In this document: positions 62,645-64,000 of the stretch, piece after piece
Position numbering within the stretch: position 1 is the stretch's first letter
Layout: each line of letters begins with the position of its first letter
Source of the DNA: Acinetobacter calcoaceticus
Lineage (GTDB): Bacteria; Pseudomonadota; Gammaproteobacteria; Pseudomonadales; Moraxellaceae
Assembly (NCBI RefSeq): GCF_016508255.1
Contig: NZ_JADVKT010000001.1
Span: forward strand, 248,001 to 312,000
DNA: 64,000 nt
Direction of reading: 5' to 3'
Translations under genes and position numbers: made by a program
The notes under the pieces: generated by a model
Database searches by the model: none
Told to the model about the DNA's origin: nothing
What the model saw: only the letters and a program-made list of their open reading frames with translations

Positions 62645-62973
62645 TGAGTAGTCATGACCATAATGCTGCAGGTGCGTCACACGGTAACTTTAAGCAATAC
62701 ACTGTTGGATTTATCCTTTCTGTTATCCTCACCATCATCCCGTTCGGGATGGTGATGGCGGGTGGTTTCAGTCGTGGCATCTTAGTTACAGTAATTGCTA
62801 TCGCTGCCGTTGCTCAGGTTCTTGTACAACTTGTGTACTTCTTACACATGAATACATCATCTGAACAACGCTGGAATATGATTGCATTCATCTACACAAT
62901 CTTATGTATCGCGGTACTTTTAATCGGTTCTGTGTGGATTATGAATTACCTTCACTACAACATGATGATCTAA
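62644..62973 (+). CDS. cyoD: Cytochrome bo3 ubiquinol oxidase subunit IV
   Basis: 109 residues with three membrane helices. The start ATG 62644 ([14 protein letters not shown]) overlaps the cyoC stop (TAATG); a frame open from 62599 would lie inside cyoC. The blocks YTVGFILSVILTIIPFGMV, LVQLVYFLHMNTSSEQRWN and LLIGSVWIMNYLHYNMM match CyoD. It assists assembly of the oxidase. Confidence 0.94.
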   Translation: MSSHDHNAAGASHGNFKQYTVGFILSVILTIIPFGMVMAGGFSRGILVTVIAIAAVAQVLVQLVYFLHMNTSSEQRWNMIAFIYTILCIAVLLIGSVWIMNYLHYNMMI

Positions 62974-62983
62974 ACTGATTGAC

Positions 62984-63862
62984 ATGTTGAAAAAATATCT
63001 ATTCCTGACTAAACCAGGAATTCTCTTCGGTAATTTCATTACCACCTTGGGCGGCTTTTTCTTAGCCGCCCAAGGCTCTATAGACATCTTATTATTACTA
63101 CTCACCTTAGTTGGAACAACTTTAGTTGTGGCTTCTGGTTGTGTTGTAAATAATGTTATAGACCAAGACATCGATACCAAAATGCAGCGTACGCAAAATC
63201 GTGCACTGGTCAAAAAAACCATCTCTCCTACTGTTGCACTTATATACGCATTTGTTCTTGGACTTATTGGTTTTAGTATTTTGTGGTTCGGTGTAAATGC
63301 TTACGCTTTTTTGTTTGCAATAATTGGTTTTATTGTCTATGTCGGTTTTTATAGTTTGTGGACAAAACGTACCTCAATCCATCAAACCGTAATTGGTAGT
63401 ATTTCCGGGGCGAGTCCTCCTGTTATTGGTTATACAGCAGTAACTCATCATTTTGATGTAGCGGCCTTACTTTTGTTTTTGGCTTATGCGCTATGGCAAA
63501 TGCCACATTCATGGGCAATTGCTATTTATCGTTTTGACGATTACAAAAAAGCGGGAATCCCGATTCTGCCAGTTGCACGCTCTATTTATCGTACGAAAAT
63601 AGAATGTGTCATTTATATTCTATTGTTTGCAGCTGTATTGAATGGTTTATATTGTTTTGGCTATACCAATATATTTTTTCTAATAACCTTTAATGCATTA
63701 ACAGCGTATTGGTTATATTTATCAATTATTGGATTTAAAGCTGAAAATGACCAACTTTGGGCTAAACGTTTTTTCCTTTACTCGGTCATACTAATTACCC
63801 TGTTAAGTTTGAGCTTTAGCTTTACCTATCAATCCCCTGCTCCAAATCTTCCTCTCTTTTAA
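62984..63862 (+). CDS. cyoE: Protoheme IX farnesyltransferase (heme O synthase)
   Basis: 292 residues with about nine membrane helices, UbiA superfamily. The aspartate-rich motif is NNVIDQDIDTKMQRTQNRAL; TKRTSIHQTVIGSISGASPPVIGY and WQMPHSWAIAIYRFDDYKKAGIPILP are the family's conserved loops. It attaches a farnesyl group to heme B to give heme O, the cofactor of CyoB. It begins ten bases after cyoD and ends the operon. No clear terminator follows. Confidence 0.95.
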   Translation: MLKKYLFLTKPGILFGNFITTLGGFFLAAQGSIDILLLLLTLVGTTLVVASGCVVNNVIDQDIDTKMQRTQNRALVKKTISPTVALIYAFVLGLIGFSILWFGVNAYAFLFAIIGFIVYVGFYSLWTKRTSIHQTVIGSISGASPPVIGYTAVTHHFDVAALLLFLAYALWQMPHSWAIAIYRFDDYKKAGIPILPVARSIYRTKIECVIYILLFAAVLNGLYCFGYTNIFFLITFNALTAYWLYLSIIGFKAENDQLWAKRFFLYSVILITLLSLSFSFTYQSPAPNLPLF

Positions 63863-63917
63863 ATAAGGGAGGATTTTCTCTTATAGTAAAGAAGTTTTAT
63901 TTTTCTCATCAAAAGAT

Positions 63918-63946
63918 TTGTTTTTGGTCGCATTTTTACCTATAAT
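63918..63946 (+). promoter_or_regulatory. Candidate sigma-70 promoter at the window's end
   Basis: TTGTTT (63918-63923), a 17-base spacer and a perfect TATAAT (63941-63946). The predicted transcript starts near 63953 and immediately contains two small inverted repeats: TCGCAAA/TTTGCGA (63954-63968) and CATAACTTA/TAAGTTATG (63969-63987). The gene served lies beyond the window. Confidence 0.5.
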
Positions 63947-64000
63947 TCAGCCTTCGCAAATTTTGCGACATAACTTATTAAGTTATGACTCCTTGCTTCT

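Noticed and set aside
63953..64000. Start of a tRNA or rRNA gene at the right edge
   Set aside because: A promoter and small inverted repeats are present, but no tRNA arm (such as the GGTTCGA T-loop) or rRNA leader can be recognised in the bases available.

Overview
The window is a stretch of AT-rich chromosomal DNA from a gammaproteobacterium, almost certainly Acinetobacter and most likely the A. calcoaceticus-baumannii complex. The evidence is the combination of a pgaABCD operon with a type I signal on PgaB, a kdpABC-DE cluster without a visible kdpF, a very long TamA, tandem glycine-zipper proteins, and cyoABCDE downstream of ppsR/ppsA. I recognised proteins by their sequence and motifs from memory; no database search was run. 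I see no rRNA, tRNA, phage, IS element or CRISPR array.

Layout. 1-2.6 kb: 3' end of a RelB/DinJ-type antitoxin gene cut by the window edge, a GNAT acetyltransferase, rsuA, a small unknown gene and a YeaL-type membrane protein. 2.6-7.2 kb: metR, a lipoprotein, an MFS exporter, a voltage-gated potassium channel and an unknown protein. 7.2-14.6 kb: a DASS dicarboxylate transporter, acnB with a cluster of palindromes after its stop, a lipoprotein and a secreted lactonase-type beta-propeller. 14.9-24.9 kb: tamA-tamB (outer-membrane assembly) divergent from an LplT-like MFS gene and coq7, then a DUF2799-type lipoprotein. 25.3-34.6 kb: a PuuA-like glutamine synthetase and the kdp potassium-uptake cluster in the order kdpA-B-C-D-E on the minus strand. 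34.8-37.7 kb: moeB, an ABC1/UbiB kinase, folB and folK. 37.8-44.6 kb: a possible 44-residue membrane protein, a flavin reductase, an SDR divergent from an AraC regulator, ssuA-ssuC without an ATPase gene, then prfA-prmC. 45-48.1 kb: two tandem glycine-zipper proteins, a YhbW-like flavin monooxygenase preceded by a double dyad operator, and a truncated flavin-monooxygenase-like gene. 48.1-54.1 kb: pgaABCD (poly-N-acetylglucosamine). 54.5-58.7 kb: ppsR divergent from ppsA, and a GYF/RDD membrane protein. 59-63.9 kb: cyoABCDE (bo3 quinol oxidase and heme O synthase), ending in a promoter-like sequence for a gene beyond the edge.

How the genes work together. Most of the window is core metabolism and envelope function: TCA cycle and anion uptake (acnB, DASS), gluconeogenesis (ppsA/ppsR), respiration (coq7, cyo, UbiB-like), translation (rsuA, prfA, prmC), folate and molybdopterin cofactors, potassium homeostasis (kdp and a channel), outer-membrane biogenesis (tamAB) and biofilm polysaccharide (pga). 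I did not find a convincing new multi-gene system. The least explained signals are the double dyad operator before the YhbW-like gene, the truncated monooxygenase beside it, the tandem glycine-zipper pair with a new repeat tail, the acnB-distal palindromes, the paired dyads between ppsR and pgaA, and the disordered insertions in TamA.
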